Assembly (NCBI RefSeq): GCF_042610375.1
Contig: NZ_JBGJZL010000002.1
Coordinates: forward strand, 372,001 to 436,000
Direction of reading: 5' to 3'
Source of the DNA: CTSoil-075 sp042610375
Lineage (GTDB): Bacteria; Bacillota; Negativicutes; DSM-13327
Length of the DNA: 64,000 nt
Shown piece by piece: positions 8,088-17,210 of this stretch (position 1 is its first letter; every line of letters begins with the position of its first letter). The position numbers were made by a program, and so were the translations under genes. The notes under the pieces are model-generated. The model was not told where the DNA came from. It saw nothing but the letters and a program-made list of their open reading frames with translations, and made no database searches.

Positions 8088-8882
8088 ATGAATAGTCGTT
8101 GTCCGTATTGTGGCAACTATCTATCTTCCTCAAATAACCGTGTTTGGGGTTGGGGCGGTCATGGCGGTTGGGGCGGTCATGGCGGTTGGGGCGGTCATGG
8201 CGGTTGGGGCGGTCACGGCGGTTGGGGCGGTCATGGCGGTTGGGGCGGTCACGGCGGTTGGGGCGGTCATGGCGGTTGGGGCGGTCATGGCGGTTGGGGC
8301 GGTCATGGCGGTTGGGGCGGTCATGGCGGTTGGGGCGGTCATGGCGGTTGGGGCGGTCATGGCGGTTGGGGCGGTCATGGCGGTTGGGGCGGTCATGGCG
8401 GTTGGGGCGGTCATGGCGGTTGGGGCGGTCATGGCGGTTGGGGCGGTCATGGCGGTTGGGGCGGTCATGGCGGTTGGGGCGGTCATGGCGGTTGGGGCGG
8501 TCATGGCGGTTGGGGCGGTCATGGCGGTTGGGGCGGTCATGGCGGTTGGGGCGGTCATGGCGGTTGGGGCGGTCATGGCGGTTGGGGCGGTCATGGCGGT
8601 TGGGGCGGTCATGGCGGTTGGGGCGGTCATGGCGGTTGGGGCGGTCATGGCGGTTGGGGCGGTCATGGCGGTTGGGGCGGTCATGGCGGTTGGGGCGGTC
8701 ATGGCGGTTGGGGCGGTCATGGCGGTTGGGGCGGTCATGGCGGTTGGGGCGGTCATGGCGGTTGGGGCGGTCATGGCGGTTGGGGCGGTCATGGCGGTTG
8801 GGGCGGTCACGGCGGTTGGGGCGGTCACGGCGGTTGGGGCGGTCACGGCGGTTGGGGCGGTCACTGGCGAGATGAAGATTAG
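8088..8882 (+). CDS. Tandem WGGHGG hexapeptide repeat protein with N-terminal CxxC
   Basis: A 264-residue protein of unknown function. The first 21 residues contain CPYCGNY, half of a zinc-ribbon knuckle, and a Ser/Asn stretch. Residues 22-255 are 39 uninterrupted copies of Trp-Gly-Gly-His-Gly-Gly, followed by WGGHWRDED and the stop. The start is ATG 8088 after AGGAAGGAG; an in-frame GTG at 8079 lies inside that ribosome site and is rejected. The composition (Gly, His and Trp only) recalls copper-binding HGGGW octarepeats of prion protein and Gly/His-rich spore-coat proteins; neither is proven. It lies between a chemoreceptor and a histidine kinase, with its own terminator. The frame is correct because it carries the ribosome site and the non-repeat ends; the other open frames across the repeat are artefacts. 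Confidence 0.8.
   Translation: MNSRCPYCGNYLSSSNNRVWGWGGHGGWGGHGGWGGHGGWGGHGGWGGHGGWGGHGGWGGHGGWGGHGGWGGHGGWGGHGGWGGHGGWGGHGGWGGHGGWGGHGGWGGHGGWGGHGGWGGHGGWGGHGGWGGHGGWGGHGGWGGHGGWGGHGGWGGHGGWGGHGGWGGHGGWGGHGGWGGHGGWGGHGGWGGHGGWGGHGGWGGHGGWGGHGGWGGHGGWGGHGGWGGHGGWGGHGGWGGHGGWGGHGGWGGHGGWGGHWRDED
8151..8852 (+). repeat. 18-bp tandem repeat, 39 units
   Basis: A perfect 18-bp minisatellite (TGGGGCGGTCATGGCGGT) repeated 39 times, far more GC-rich than its surroundings. The only variation is the His codon: CAC in units 4, 6 and 37-39 (and in the partial unit after them), CAT in all others. The uniform interior with variants only near the ends points to recent internal expansion. The unit is a multiple of three, so slippage keeps the frame. 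Confidence 0.95.
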
Positions 8883-8920
8883 ATGAATGCTGACATGCTC
8901 ATTTGAATCTTTCTTGAGTT

Positions 8921-8965
8921 GAATACATAAAAAGCCTAGCGATTTGCTAGGCTTTTTATGTATTC
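8921..8965. terminator. Bidirectional terminator between repeat protein and hybrid kinase
   Basis: A perfect 20-bp stem (8921-8940 with 8946-8965), with A-runs on the left arm and T-runs on the right arm. It can stop transcription from both convergent genes. The stop codon of the kinase (8936-8938) lies inside the left arm. Confidence 0.9.
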
Positions 8966-11900
8966 ACTATTTTCCCCATTTTCAAGCCACATGTCCACTA
9001 TCGAACTTAATTGATGAACGTCAACTGGTTTTGAAAGATAGTCATCCATTCCGGCTGCCAAGCATTTCTCACGATCCCCACGCAGTGCATATGCAGTCAT
9101 TGCTACAATTGGCGTATGACGATATAGTGCTTGTTCCTTTTGTCGTATGAGCTTAACGGCTGAATAACCGTCCATATAAGGCATATTGATGTCCATTATG
9201 ATTAGATTAAAAATCATTTTTTCAAACATTTCAATCGCCTCTTTGCCATTTTGAGCCAAATAAATATCTAATCCTTTTTTGTACAGTAGAATGCGAATGA
9301 TATTTCGACTTACTTCATCATCCTCACAAACTAAAACTTTTTTGTTTTGAGTGTTTTCGATCAACAATGTCTCTTTAGTAGGTTCAAATGAGATTTCTTT
9401 TCCTACTTCAAATAGTGCTGTAAAACAAAATTTACTTCCAGATCCTTCTTTACTTTCGACCCATATGAGTCCATTCATCAATTCAGTTAATTTTTGAGAA
9501 ATTGCCAATCCCAGTCCAGTCCCTCCAAATTGCCGAGTATTTGAATTATCTACCTGACTAAAACTTTTAAACAACATGTCAATTTTATTATCAGCAATTC
9601 CAATTCCCGTATCCGCTACTGTAAATTTTAACTTAATGTTACCATTACCTGATTCTAAACAGGAAATATTCACGTCGATTGTTCCACTATTCGTAAATTT
9701 TATCGCATTACCAAGCAGGTTAGAAAGGATCTGCCGGAGCCTAAAAGGATCACCGATAAGAGTTTTTGGTACTTCTCTAGCGATGTTTTCTGTAATTTTT
9801 AATCCTTTTTGTTGTGCGGCAATATTAAATAAAGCAATAACCTCATGGGTTAGTTCAGTTAAAGTAAATGGTATCTTTTCTAATAGCATTTTACCTGCTT
9901 CAATTTTTGAATAATCAAGTATGTCATTGAGAACTCTCAGGAGTGACTTGGTTGATTCTTTTACAATTTGTAGGTATTCTCTTTGTTCATCCATTAAATC
10001 TGTCATAAGGGTCAAATCAGTCATTCCAATGATTCCATTCATCGGTGTCCTGATTTCATGGCTCATATTGGCAAGGAATTGACTTTTAGCTGCATTGGCG
10101 CGTTCTGCTTCATCCTTGGCTTTGCGCAATGCCTCTTCACTATTTTTACGTTCTGTGATATCAAGAAAAATAACAATACCCGCTTTGACTTTTCCAGATA
10201 AGTCTTTAATTGGTGCCGCATTGGCCCAGACTATACAGTCTTGGAAGTTTTCTCGCCTGATAACCAATTCGTTGCTGCAAGTTTCTCCATAAAGTATTGT
10301 TCGTGCTAATGGCAGTTCATTACGTTTAAAAGGACTTTGATCTTCATGTAGAATTTCCCAGCTAGCAATATATTTATCAATATCTATTTCTTTAATCATC
10401 TCTTCATCAGATTGATCGCTAATAAGCAGTCCCGCTTTATTGAGATAGCGTAATTTTCCATCTGGAGCATCGACAATTGCGATACCTGCTTGACAATTAT
10501 CCAATGCTGCCTGCAATATAGCTTGCGTTTCTTGCAAGGTTTCCTCTGTCGCTTGCCGTTCCATAATTTCTTCTTCGAGTACTGCATTCATATCCGTCAA
10601 TTTGAGTGTGCGTTCTTGTACTAAGGCTTCTAAATCCACATTTAGAAGTCTTAGTTGTTCTTCATAATGTTTTTTATCTGTAATGTCGCGAGCACTGATT
10701 GCCACCCCATCATGCAACTTGATGACTTGTCGTTCATATATTCCAGTAAGATGCTGATTTACATCATCAGAGTAAAAAAATTGTTCATCCATCAATGATT
10801 TACCTGTTTCACAAACATCACAGTATTCGTCAAAAATTTTACCTTTTACACCAGGCCATATTGTGAGCATACGCTTTCCGATTAATTCTTCCCGTGTCTT
10901 GCCATATTCTCGGCATTCTGATTTATTGACAAATTCGCAGATGAAATCTATAATTTTTCCAGATTCATCTCGCAATGCTTTAAAAAAAGTGTAGCGGTCA
11001 TGAACATTATCAATGCATTCATGGAAGTGAATTTCACTTTGCCGCAAACTCTCTTCGGTCATTTTTTGCCGAGTTATATCATGACTGACTTCGAAAATTG
11101 ATACAGGATTGCCTGCTGCATCACGCTCTAATGTCCAATGACATTTAATAAAAATTTTATCTCCAGACCTTCCTGTATCGATTAGTTCTCCTTCCCAGTA
11201 ATCCTTAATTAAAAGTTCTTCTATAATTTCTTTCAATGGCTTTGGAAGATCAGTTTTTAATAAGTCGTAAATTCTATGACCTAAAACTTGATCTTTGGAC
11301 AAGCCATAACAGAGCTCAGCACCTCGATTCCAGTATTTGATTGTACCGTCCAGCGTAAAAATGATGATATTATTATGAGCTAAATCTAGCATTTGAGCTT
11401 GCTTGCTAATCTGTTCCTGCGCTTCTCTTCTTGACTTTAATCCGGCATTGACCATTAAGATAAATAAACCAGCTAAGAGAATTGTAAGTAAACTTCCCCA
11501 TAAAATAGTTTGTCTTAAAAATTTTTCACTTTCGCGAAGTAGCTGCGCTCGTTCTTCACGTAAGATTTTTTCATCATGATTGAACTCGCTTAGCAGAGTA
11601 CGCATATTGTCCATATATTGTTTACCGTACATTGTACGTACTGATATGCTAACAGTGTCTGATGCTACCCGACCATTATCGACATCGCGCCTTAGATTAA
11701 TAAGACTTGTTGCGTAATCCTCCCATTCTTGCTCGTCTTGTCGTAATTGCTCAAGTCGTAGCTGTTGACCAGGATTATCTTTAGTCAATAAATTAATAGT
11801 TGCAAAGTGTGCCTTAAAATCATGTTTTCCTTGCTGAAAAGGCTCCAGAAATGGGTCAAATCCACCAGCAGCAAAACCGCGCATTCCGGTTTCCATGTTC

Positions 11901-12088
11901 AGTAAACTGGCTAATAAGGCATCCGACTCTTCCATTACTTGATAAGTATGAATATTCCATTCGAGTGCGCTTGATTCATTAATACTATTTCGATATGTAA
12001 TAAAATTTATTGCACTCATTAAAAGAAACATTAGGAAAAAGAATAGATACGTTCGTTTCAAGTCTTTAAAATTCTTTATAAAAAACAT
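8936..12088 (-). CDS. Hybrid sensor histidine kinase with CHASE3-like and multiple PAS domains
   Basis: A 1050-residue membrane kinase. Two membrane helices (about 10-28 and 190-212) enclose a CHASE3-like extracytoplasmic helical domain (ALLASLLNMETGMRGF). Three or four PAS/PAC modules follow (about 225-345, 350-470, 515-640), each ending in a DIT-type tail. Then come HisKA (about 665-730; SQFLANMSHEIRTPMNGIIGM with the phospho-His), HATPase_c with N, G1 and G2 boxes (NLLGNAIKF, DTGIGI, GGTGLGL), and a receiver domain (about 915-1035) with phospho-Asp in LIIMDINMPYMDG and the conserved Lys in LSKPVD. No Hpt domain is present, so phosphate must pass to a separate protein; no response regulator lies next to it. 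The signal is unknown. Confidence 0.9.
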   Translation of the reverse strand: MFFIKNFKDLKRTYLFFFLMFLLMSAINFITYRNSINESSALEWNIHTYQVMEESDALLASLLNMETGMRGFAAGGFDPFLEPFQQGKHDFKAHFATINLLTKDNPGQQLRLEQLRQDEQEWEDYATSLINLRRDVDNGRVASDTVSISVRTMYGKQYMDNMRTLLSEFNHDEKILREERAQLLRESEKFLRQTILWGSLLTILLAGLFILMVNAGLKSRREAQEQISKQAQMLDLAHNNIIIFTLDGTIKYWNRGAELCYGLSKDQVLGHRIYDLLKTDLPKPLKEIIEELLIKDYWEGELIDTGRSGDKIFIKCHWTLERDAAGNPVSIFEVSHDITRQKMTEESLRQSEIHFHECIDNVHDRYTFFKALRDESGKIIDFICEFVNKSECREYGKTREELIGKRMLTIWPGVKGKIFDEYCDVCETGKSLMDEQFFYSDDVNQHLTGIYERQVIKLHDGVAISARDITDKKHYEEQLRLLNVDLEALVQERTLKLTDMNAVLEEEIMERQATEETLQETQAILQAALDNCQAGIAIVDAPDGKLRYLNKAGLLISDQSDEEMIKEIDIDKYIASWEILHEDQSPFKRNELPLARTILYGETCSNELVIRRENFQDCIVWANAAPIKDLSGKVKAGIVIFLDITERKNSEEALRKAKDEAERANAAKSQFLANMSHEIRTPMNGIIGMTDLTLMTDLMDEQREYLQIVKESTKSLLRVLNDILDYSKIEAGKMLLEKIPFTLTELTHEVIALFNIAAQQKGLKITENIAREVPKTLIGDPFRLRQILSNLLGNAIKFTNSGTIDVNISCLESGNGNIKLKFTVADTGIGIADNKIDMLFKSFSQVDNSNTRQFGGTGLGLAISQKLTELMNGLIWVESKEGSGSKFCFTALFEVGKEISFEPTKETLLIENTQNKKVLVCEDDEVSRNIIRILLYKKGLDIYLAQNGKEAIEMFEKMIFNLIIMDINMPYMDGYSAVKLIRQKEQALYRHTPIVAMTAYALRGDREKCLAAGMDDYLSKPVDVHQLSSIVDMWLENGENSEYIKSLANR

Positions 12089-12267
12089 ACAATCACCTCC
12101 TGCACTATATACAGATATTTCAGAAATTTCTTCCTACGTTAAATTTAATTAGTGTCTTTATGCTTCAACATTTTTACGTAAAGTCCTCTTAATCCTTCTA
12201 TATTTAATTATAATTCTGAATTTTAATGAGTTGTATAAAGAAATTCCATATCATAGTTGATTCATAT

Positions 12268-12317
12268 AAAAAACCTGCTAATGATTCTTTCGAAAAAATA
12301 TCATTAGCAGGTTTTTT
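12268..12317 (-). terminator. Terminator of deoB
   Basis: A 17-bp stem (12268-12284 with 12301-12317) ending in A6 and T7 runs, directly after the phosphopentomutase gene on the minus strand. Confidence 0.88.
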
Positions 12318-12325
12318 TGAGTATT

Positions 12326-13510
12326 TTATTTCAAGTCCTGTAAAAAACTTGTACCGTATTCAGGCATCTTCACTTGAAAATTCTCTGCGATCGTTGCACC
12401 AACATCTGCAAAGGTTTTTCTGATGGGCAGCTCATTACCGTGAACGAATTGAGGAGAATAAATGAGCAAAGGTACATATTCTCGCGTATGATCAGTACCA
12501 CGATAAGTTGGATCATTTCCATGATCAGCCGTAATGATTAATAAATCTTCATTCGTCATTTTTGTAAATACTTCGGTTAAACGTGCATCATACTCTTCTA
12601 AAGCCTTACCGTAACCTTTAGGATCACGACGGTGACCGAATAAAGCATCAAAATCAACTAAGTTCAAAAAACTAAGTCCCGTAAAATCTTCATCTAAAAG
12701 GGCGATTAATTTATCCATACCATCCATATTGGATACCGTATGAATGGCTTTGGTAACGCCCTCACCCGTATAAATATCTGAAATTTTCCCCAGAGCAATC
12801 ACATCATATTGGGCATCCTTCAGTTCATTCATTACAGTGCGTCCAAAAGGCTTTAATGCATAATCATGTCGATTCGCAGTACGAGTAAAGTTACCTGGTT
12901 CTCCTACGAAAGGACGAGCAATAATGCGTCCTATTTTATAAGGTTCTTCTAAGGTGATTTTCCGACAAAACTCACAGATTTCATAGAGTTCTTGTAAAGG
13001 AATCACTTTTTCATGAGCGGCAATTTGCAATACTGAATCAGCTGATGTGTAAACAATGAGTGCTCCTGTTTTCACATGTTCTTCCCCTAATTCTTTCATG
13101 ATTTCTGTCCCGCTTGCTGGTTTATTGGCAATTACTTTTCGTCCAGTTTTTTCTTCAATTTTCTTGATCAGTTCATCTGGAAATCCGTTGGGAAATACGC
13201 GGAATGGTTTTTCAGTATAAAGGCCCATGAGTTCCCAGTGGCCAGCCATTGTATCTTTGCCATTCGATAATTCTTGCATTTTCGTATAATAAGCAAGAGG
13301 ATGTTCTACTACTTTGATTCCCTGGATATGGTTAATATTCGATACACCCAATTTCTCCATATTGGGCATCTGTAAACCGCCACACTCCTGAGCGATATGT
13401 CCAAAAGTGTTCACATCAAAATCATCAAATTTCGCTGCATCAGGTGCTTCACCAATTCCAACAGAGTCCATTACGATCAAATGAATTCGTTTAAAAGTTC
13501 TTGTTACCAT
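12326..13510 (-). CDS. deoB: Phosphopentomutase
   Basis: A 394-residue metal-dependent mutase of the alkaline-phosphatase superfamily. It interconverts ribose 1-phosphate or deoxyribose 1-phosphate with the 5-phosphates, linking nucleoside salvage to the pentose-phosphate pathway. The metal-binding and catalytic segments are all present: MDSVGIGEAPDA near the N-terminus, the phospho-Thr region DTMAGHWELMG, DFDALFGHRRD, TADHGNDP and DHTREYVPLL. Length is normal for the family. The start ATG 13510 follows AAGGAGGAAAAG. It appears monocistronic, with a terminator directly behind it; no nucleoside phosphorylase lies next to it. Confidence 0.95.
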   Translation of the reverse strand: MVTRTFKRIHLIVMDSVGIGEAPDAAKFDDFDVNTFGHIAQECGGLQMPNMEKLGVSNINHIQGIKVVEHPLAYYTKMQELSNGKDTMAGHWELMGLYTEKPFRVFPNGFPDELIKKIEEKTGRKVIANKPASGTEIMKELGEEHVKTGALIVYTSADSVLQIAAHEKVIPLQELYEICEFCRKITLEEPYKIGRIIARPFVGEPGNFTRTANRHDYALKPFGRTVMNELKDAQYDVIALGKISDIYTGEGVTKAIHTVSNMDGMDKLIALLDEDFTGLSFLNLVDFDALFGHRRDPKGYGKALEEYDARLTEVFTKMTNEDLLIITADHGNDPTYRGTDHTREYVPLLIYSPQFVHGNELPIRKTFADVGATIAENFQVKMPEYGTSFLQDLK

Positions 13511-13829
13511 CTCTTTTCCTCCTTAAGTATGTACCTTATAAAAAACCTTGCAGATGATACATATACTAACTTTTCTTTTATAAAGAAGCTTAAATCTAAC
13601 TACTTCTATCTATAGGTTACCAAGTTTTCGAGAAAATTACTACATCAATCATATACAACATTATGAATATTCATTGGTAGCATATTCTATAGTTGAATAA
13701 AGTCAAACAAAAATCAGAAAAATGGTTACAATTACTTTTATAAAGTAATTGTAACCATTTTAATATAACAGCTTTTTAAAAATATTAAACTACTCTTTAT
13801 TCAGTTTAAATCACTCATTAAAAATACTC
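13511..13829. other. Intergenic region upstream of deoB
   Basis: About 320 AT-rich bp with the terminator of the following cyclotransferase-like gene (13719-13761). The deoB promoter must lie at 13511-13700, but no convincing -35/-10 pair or operator was identified. No gene seen. Confidence 0.5.
13719..13761 (-). terminator. Terminator of the gamma-glutamylcyclotransferase-like gene
   Basis: A perfect 20-bp stem (13719-13738 with 13742-13761) and 3-nt loop, 69 bp after the stop on the minus strand, followed there by a T-rich stretch. Confidence 0.85.
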
Positions 13830-14381
13830 TTATTCTGTGCAGCCATCACATCCGCTACTAGGTTCTATCTTGCTCTGCTTACGAAGTCGAGGCACACTAT
13901 AGGAAGCAGGTTTCGTAGCAATAGTCTTTAGAGTGTCTATATAGATCTCAGGCAGTCCTTGTTCTTTTGCTCCTTCTAAAATAATCGATAAATATTCAGT
14001 ACTTGGTAATTCTTCTTTTCCTAACCGAGCTTTTTTATAGATACTTGCCTCTCTCACTGTTTGCTGCTCATCAAGAACTTCTACTGGATAATGGAAATAC
14101 TCTCCCGTTCCATCTAACCTAGCATCCTCACAATTGTCCAATTGATCCCAAGCATAGGCTCCCAGTTGATATAAAACCCCCCACACTTCTGATTGATCGT
14201 CAGCTACAACGGTTTCTACAGCTCCATCCCATATAACAGAGTGTCCATAAAAAGCGATTTTATGATTTGCCAATCTGGCAATGCTGACTGGGATTGGCTT
14301 ATGGCATTTTTCAAGCATTTTTTCTAATTTTAGATTAGAGCCATAGGCAAAATATAACCGTGTTTGATTCACTGTTTCCAT
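13830..14381 (-). CDS. Gamma-glutamylcyclotransferase-family (AIG2-like) protein
   Basis: A 183-residue cytosolic protein with the family hallmark YFAYGSNLKLEKM near the N-terminus, which binds substrate through its YGSNL loop. VWGVLYQLGAYAWDQLDNCED follows, as in AIG2/GGCT folds. Members release 5-oxoproline from gamma-glutamyl amines or act on related amides; the exact substrate is open. The C-terminus carries an unusual short tail, SSGCDGCTE, with a CxxC that could bind metal or form a disulfide. Single gene with its own terminator. Confidence 0.8.
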   Translation of the reverse strand: METVNQTRLYFAYGSNLKLEKMLEKCHKPIPVSIARLANHKIAFYGHSVIWDGAVETVVADDQSEVWGVLYQLGAYAWDQLDNCEDARLDGTGEYFHYPVEVLDEQQTVREASIYKKARLGKEELPSTEYLSIILEGAKEQGLPEIYIDTLKTIATKPASYSVPRLRKQSKIEPSSGCDGCTE

Positions 14382-14441
14382 AGTATTATACTCCTTTTAC
14401 ATGTACTAAATTCCTGGGCAAGCTATCATAATAAGCAGAAA

Positions 14442-14466
14442 GAGCCCTGCAAAAATGCAAGGGCTC
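14442..14466 (-). terminator. Terminator of the AAHS-like MFS gene
   Basis: A GC-rich hairpin (GAGCCCT at 14442-14448 with AGGGCTC at 14460-14466, extended inward by three pairs across a small bulge). On the minus strand it is followed by TTTCT. It lies about 80 bp after the stop. Confidence 0.7.
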
Positions 14467-14547
14467 CATTGCCAAATCTGATCTTCTTTGTTCTTAGGAT
14501 AACAGATAAAAATAGGATTGACAAGAATTAAAATTTTATGGATATTT

Positions 14548-15858
14548 TTAATTTAATTTAGAACCTTTTGTTTCTGGAACTAAGAAAAATAAATTGACAG
14601 CTGCAGCTATGTAAATAAAAGCAAGTACCGCAAGGGCACCACTCAATGTGTATTGCTGTGCTAACATGCCAATCACTACGGGTGCAAAACCACCGACTGC
14701 TCGACCAGAATTAAATATAAAGTTTTGCGCTGTAGAACGGGCATCTGTTGTGTAATGCTCAGATAACAGCGCGCCAAAGCCAGCCATTGTCCCATTGCAG
14801 AAAAAGCCAAGCACTGCGCCCCCTATCAATAACTGCAGGGGATCAGTTAAATTAGAATAGATCCAAACTGAAGCGGCTGAACCAGTGTAAAAAATCATAT
14901 ATATAGGACGTCTACCGATACGGTCAGCAAAATATCCGAAAAGGTAAATCCCTAGCATCATGCCGATGACTGTAACGATCATCCATGTTGTAGTCTTATT
15001 TAAAGACAGGTTGTGTTTTTGCATCAATATTGTTGGAAGCCAAATCATAATTCCATAATAGCCAAAGTTTTGTACACTTGTCATAACAGTAAGAGCAAAT
15101 GTTATCGTTGTTTTTTTTGTATCTGCAAAAAGATGTGATAGAGGGAATTTACTTGAATTTGTCAATAATTCTTGTTCTTCTTGTGAAATGACTTCACCAC
15201 TAGCCAGTTTGGTATTAATCATTTTCTGTAGTGATTTTCGTTCAACCCATATATCTGGTTCTGGTAAATTACGCCTCGACCAAGCGGCAAATAATGCGGG
15301 TAATGCACCTACTAGAAAAAGGCCTCGCCAGCCGTATAAAGGCATGAGTAAGGCTGCAAGTACAGCTGCCAACACTACACCTAGCTGCCAGCCAATTGCT
15401 ACACCAGCTGTAGCGCGTGCACGCTTTTCTGCAGGCCAAGTCTCAGCAACGAGCGTCATACCAATCCCAAATTCTCCTCCGAGACCGAGCCCTGCCAAAA
15501 AACGATAGATGTTGAGCTCATTCACAGAGTGTGCGATGGCACATAGTCCAGTAAAAATTGAAAAGATAATAATTGTCAGGGCGAAAATTTTAACTCGGCC
15601 AACATAGTCAGCTGCAATTCCAAAGATATATCCTCCTAAGACAGCACCAATTAGCGTATAGGTCGCAATCCACCCCCCATCGACGTATGATATTCCAAAT
15701 TCTTTAATAATAGCTGCCATTGCAAAAGATAGGATTAACATGTCCAGTCCATCCATCGCATATCCAGCTACGGATGCATATAACATTTTCCAGCGACGTT
15801 TCCACGTCTCTTTGTCATCTCCTGAAAATAGATTCTGTTTATTAGGTACATCAATCAT
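14548..15858 (-). CDS. MFS transporter, metabolite:H+ symporter (AAHS/sialate-like) type
   Basis: A 436-residue carrier with 12 predicted membrane helices and a hydrophilic loop at about 205-235. The first-helix motif GYAMDGLDMLILSF resembles the AAHS branch, in which a DGxD motif in helix 1 is needed for transport. The MFS loop signature DYVGRVKIF is at about residue 85, repeated as DRIGRRPIYM in the second half. AAHS and related carriers import aromatic or sugar acids with protons. No catabolic genes sit beside it, so the substrate is unknown. Monocistronic. Confidence 0.85.
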   Translation of the reverse strand: MIDVPNKQNLFSGDDKETWKRRWKMLYASVAGYAMDGLDMLILSFAMAAIIKEFGISYVDGGWIATYTLIGAVLGGYIFGIAADYVGRVKIFALTIIIFSIFTGLCAIAHSVNELNIYRFLAGLGLGGEFGIGMTLVAETWPAEKRARATAGVAIGWQLGVVLAAVLAALLMPLYGWRGLFLVGALPALFAAWSRRNLPEPDIWVERKSLQKMINTKLASGEVISQEEQELLTNSSKFPLSHLFADTKKTTITFALTVMTSVQNFGYYGIMIWLPTILMQKHNLSLNKTTTWMIVTVIGMMLGIYLFGYFADRIGRRPIYMIFYTGSAASVWIYSNLTDPLQLLIGGAVLGFFCNGTMAGFGALLSEHYTTDARSTAQNFIFNSGRAVGGFAPVVIGMLAQQYTLSGALAVLAFIYIAAAVNLFFLVPETKGSKLN

Positions 15859-16006
15859 AGTTTTTTTTCCTCCTGCTATTTAATCGAACCTTACTCATTT
15901 TGAGAGTTCTAACTACATTCACTCCTTCCATAAATCACCGACAAGAGTAAACACAAGACGTTCTTTCATATAAAAAAATAACTTGTTACCCTTTAAAAAA
16001 TAAAAA

Positions 16007-16036
16007 ATGCCCGCAAAAATTTCTTTTCACGAGCAT
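16007..16036 (-). terminator. Terminator of the FUSC-family gene
   Basis: A short hairpin (16007-16013 with 16030-16036, one wobble pair) followed on the minus strand by T6-A-T5. It lies 100 bp after the stop. Confidence 0.65.
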
Positions 16037-16136
16037 CGTTGTCGTATTCATTACTATGTTATTTTCAGATCATTCTCTTTATCTTTTTAATTATATCGCA
16101 ATCAGTAAAATAAGTAAAACATATAATGAAAAATTA

Positions 16137-17210
16137 TCATTTATTTTCTATACTTTCATACAGCAATATCTTGGCTTGCCGTGTGGCCCACTTGATTTCA
16201 TTTGCAGTTACAGCGACTTCAAGTAACCCATGTAAATAATAACTATCTGTAAGCTTTGACTGCCATTGCTCAATTGCTTTAGTTAAGCTTTCCCAATAAT
16301 CTTCACTGATTTTTTCAGGTATAGCTGTACCTCCATCGACGATAACAGACATAATTTTTCCGTTTACGCGGATCACGATTGTACATCCACTTTCTAATAT
16401 TTCTAAAATCGCTTTGAATTCATCACTAATAGGTGGAGCACCAGATTTTATCCTGCGTTCCAATCGCATAGGTAAAAGATCAAAGATACGGTCACCTTTT
16501 TTAGTGATAGATTCATTATAATCAATCAGCTTTTCTGCTAAGGAAATCCATTCTCTTGGTTCAGAAGAGTCAGAGACTACGTGCCGCTCTCGGCTTAGTA
16601 AATCCAATAACATCCGCGCTTCTTTATTTAGTTTGTAAACTCTCTTTTTTTGCTCCAGATCCATATGGATCTCTCTGCTAGTAAGACCTACATAATCTTG
16701 TACTGCACGGCAAAAGTAAAGAACAGATGCTTCGTTGCTTTGTCGTAATTTCTCTTTTAATAGTTTATTATACTTCGGTGGCCATAATAAGACATTGACA
16801 AGCATAGCTGATCCAAGGCCGACGAATATCACCCCTGTTCTCGAAAGAGCATGGATCAAAAATTCTTCAGTACTAGAACTTAGAACAAAAAGAGCAGCAA
16901 CGATCCCCATCGTAATACCGCTATGTAATCTTAATCTTATGTATATTGGTATCAATAGAATAACGATTAATCCTGCTGAAAATGGATTAACGCCAAGAAA
17001 ATAACCAAAAAAGAAGCCTGCTAAGACACCTAGAATATGGACTAAAATCTGATCGCGAGCTGCCCGCAGTGTTAAGAAAATTGATGGCTGTATATTTATC
17101 ACAGCGGAAACAGCACCAAAAAAGGCAGGATCGAAACCAAAAAATTTACATAAAAACATTGTTATTGCTACGGCTATACCAGTTTTAATAACTCGTGCGC
17201 CTATTTTCAA
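16137..17210 (-). CDS. FUSC / aromatic acid exporter family membrane protein
   Basis: A 357-residue protein. Residues 1-155 hold six hydrophobic helices in the pattern of the ArAE_1/FUSC family (GARVIKTGIAVAITMFLCKFFG opens; DQILVHILGVLAGFFFGYFLG is typical). The C-terminal half is a soluble helical domain. Relatives such as AaeB export hydroxylated aromatic acids; small Firmicute members are mostly uncharacterised. No partner membrane-fusion protein is next to it. The start ATG 17210 follows a GGAGATGG site. Divergent from the split lysO genes. Confidence 0.8.
   Translation of the reverse strand: MKIGARVIKTGIAVAITMFLCKFFGFDPAFFGAVSAVINIQPSIFLTLRAARDQILVHILGVLAGFFFGYFLGVNPFSAGLIVILLIPIYIRLRLHSGITMGIVAALFVLSSSTEEFLIHALSRTGVIFVGLGSAMLVNVLLWPPKYNKLLKEKLRQSNEASVLYFCRAVQDYVGLTSREIHMDLEQKKRVYKLNKEARMLLDLLSRERHVVSDSSEPREWISLAEKLIDYNESITKKGDRIFDLLPMRLERRIKSGAPPISDEFKAILEILESGCTIVIRVNGKIMSVIVDGGTAIPEKISEDYWESLTKAIEQWQSKLTDSYYLHGLLEVAVTANEIKWATRQAKILLYESIENK

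Noticed and set aside
8151..8852. CRISPR array
   Set aside because: The repeats are directly adjacent without unique spacers, coding in frame, and no cas genes are present.
8110..8886. Three other open frames of 243-258 codons across the tandem repeat (two on plus, one on minus)
   Set aside because: They exist only because the 18-bp unit has no stop in those frames. The WGGHGG frame has the ribosome site, a distinct non-repeat head and tail, and its stop right before the terminator.
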